32,531 nucleotides of DNA, from positions 1-32,531 of the forward strand of contig CALJFZ010000020.1 of assembly GCA_938074325.1 (NCBI GenBank). The letters are read 5' to 3'. Positions 31,920-32,531 of the stretch are shown in pieces; position 1 is the first letter of the stretch, and each line of letters starts with the position of its first letter. The position numbers and the translations under genes are program-made. The notes below the pieces were generated by a model. That model ran no database searches and had not been told where the DNA came from. It worked only from the letters and a program-made list of their open reading frames with translations. The stretch comes from an uncultured Flavobacteriales bacterium (GTDB taxonomy: Bacteria > Bacteroidota > Bacteroidia > Flavobacteriales_D > Sanyastnellaceae).

Positions 31920-31965
31920 AGAAAAACCGCGCAGTTACGCGCGGTTTTCGTTTTCCTAGCTCCCC
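31920..31965. repeat. Hairpin repeat, copy 2 of 2
   Basis: The core at 31925-31946 is identical to copy 1 over 22 bases (AACCGCGC stem, AGTTAC loop, GCGCGGTT stem) and similar for about 20 more bases to the right. On the minus strand it also has a T-run after the stem, so it could terminate a leftward transcript. No leftward gene is seen to its right. Confidence 0.75.
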
Positions 31966-32212
31966 TTCCTGGACTTATCTCGAACCAAGTGTACGAGGGA
32001 TTCGCTCAACTCTACGAACTGAGGGCCTTCATGGAATATGACGGAAATTATGGGATCATGTTACCAACAAAGCCTTCCCATTCTGATGCTTTAAAAAAGC
32101 AAGAAAACACCACCTAGTGAAGTTGAATGTCTACATGATATAGGGATCGATCAATCCCAACTTTCTTGATCGAAACAAAACATTGAACTGCTATAAATGG
32201 ACTTTAATAAGC

Positions 32213-32233
32213 AAAAAATACGCTTTCAGCGTA
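32213..32233 (-). terminator. Orphan terminator-like hairpin
   Basis: TACGCT and AGCGTA (32219-32233) form a 6-base stem with a TTC loop. On the minus strand the stem is followed by six T (complement of AAAAAA at 32213-32218). No minus-strand gene is visible to the right, because the next gene is on the plus strand. Confidence 0.5.
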
Positions 32234-32253
32234 ATTAGACATCAGTTTAGCTG

Positions 32254-32261
32254 TATATTTA
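32254..32261 (+). promoter_or_regulatory. Near-consensus -7 box for the partial secreted protein
   Basis: TATATTTA fits TAnnTTTG except for the last base and lies 25 bases before the ATG at 32287. It is the best candidate in the AT-rich leader, but weak. Confidence 0.3.
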
Positions 32262-32286
32262 GTGCAAATTGTAAAGAACAAAGAGA

Positions 32287-32531
32287 ATGAACCCTCTAAA
32301 ACCCCTAATAGGATTGCTGCTGCTGTTTATTAGTGTCCAAGCCCAAAGCCAAGCAGATCTAAATGATTTTCTTGGAGGACAGGTTGTTGGCAATGAGATC
32401 TTTATGGAGTATGACTACCGAGCGATGCTGGACTCCATTGATGTGCTCAACGCAGGCACCTCAAGCTCGTCGACTCCCGCATCCACCCCATGGGGTCTCT
32501 ACTCAGCAATAGGCGCTGACATCGACGGCGA
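32287..32531 (+). CDS. Secreted protein of unknown function, N-terminal part (runs off window)
   Basis: From ATG 32287 the frame stays open to the window end, giving about 81 residues. It begins with a clear signal peptide, MNPLKPLIGLLLLFISVQAQ, with likely cleavage near VQAQS. The mature part starts QADLNDFLGGQVVGNEIFME and continues with a Ser/Thr/Pro-rich stretch (GTSSSSTPASTP) before ADIDGD. This is too little to assign a family; it is probably a secreted or surface protein of the kind common in this region. It is the first gene after a 430-bp non-coding stretch. Confidence 0.7.
   Translation, partial: MNPLKPLIGLLLLFISVQAQSQADLNDFLGGQVVGNEIFMEYDYRAMLDSIDVLNAGTSSSSTPASTPWGLYSAIGADIDG

Larger units (their letters stand above)
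31856..32286. other. Non-coding region with hairpin repeat and orphan terminators
   Basis: This 430-bp AT-rich stretch lies between the GNAT start and the last, partial gene. It contains the second hairpin repeat (31920-31946), another minus-direction terminator-like hairpin (32213-32233) and a possible promoter box for the last gene. The only longer plus-strand ORF (31866-32117) reads through the repeat and lacks recognisable features, so it is not called. Confidence 0.6.

Noticed and set aside
31866-32117. 83-codon plus-strand ORF after the GNAT gene
   Set aside because: It reads straight through the hairpin repeat at 31925-31946, has no signal peptide or recognisable motif, and shows no promoter; most likely chance.

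Overview
The window looks like a chromosomal stretch from a member of the Bacteroidota, most likely a marine or aquatic, aerobic flavobacterial-type lineage with moderate GC. Three observations support this. Several secreted proteins end in type IX secretion (T9SS) type-A-like sorting tails. Promoter-like boxes match the Bacteroidota -7 consensus TAnnTTTG. The block DUF4175 - HATPase - ybeY - mnmG is a gene order I recall from Bacteroidota. No rRNA, tRNA, CRISPR array, IS element or phage gene was seen.

Layout. 1-1380: the 3' end of hemW, then a convergent EamA-type transporter. 1428-6488: two convergent genes for secreted proteins, an endonuclease/exonuclease/phosphatase-fold protein and a large lamin-tail/Calx-beta/PKD T9SS protein, whose stop codons touch. 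6604-12758: a compact four-gene operon (DUF4175 coiled-coil membrane protein, GHKL ATPase, YbeY, MnmG). 12760-12775: a perfect 16-bp parS (ParB-binding) palindrome just after mnmG, with a second parS-like palindrome inside mnmG, which suggests the window is origin-proximal. 12946-15647: an ALDH7-type aldehyde dehydrogenase overlapping a TlpA-like thioredoxin lipoprotein. 15625-17547: one uninterrupted reading frame holding a complete RpiB sugar-phosphate isomerase, then a signal peptide, then a complete M28 metallopeptidase.

17548-17927: a non-coding, AT-rich, palindrome-rich stretch. 17928-23107: a three-gene signalling operon (secreted MORN-repeat protein, six-PAS soluble histidine kinase, LytTR response regulator) closed by a terminator hairpin. 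23175-25207: a translationally coupled GT1-like glycosyltransferase and YdhF-like aldo/keto reductase. 25208-26479: a T9SS protein with two tandem carbohydrate-binding-like domains. 26551-27740: a peroxiredoxin - thioredoxin - small conserved protein operon. 27891-28544: a YdeI/OmdA protein. 28591-29679: a secreted alpha/beta hydrolase with a GHSMGGG elbow and a T9SS-like tail. 29686-31143: a GH30 glucosylceramidase-like lipoprotein. 31334-31855: an AT-rich PaiA-like GNAT acetyltransferase between two copies of one hairpin repeat. 31856-32286: non-coding. 32287-end: the start of a secreted protein that runs out of the window.

Together the region mixes housekeeping genes (tRNA modification, rRNA maturation, pentose phosphate pathway, oxidative-stress defence) with secreted hydrolases typical of polymer-degrading Bacteroidota. 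The points most worth following up are the RpiB-M28 single frame, the parS pair beside mnmG, the hairpin-flanked GNAT gene, and the polyester-hydrolase-like secreted enzyme.
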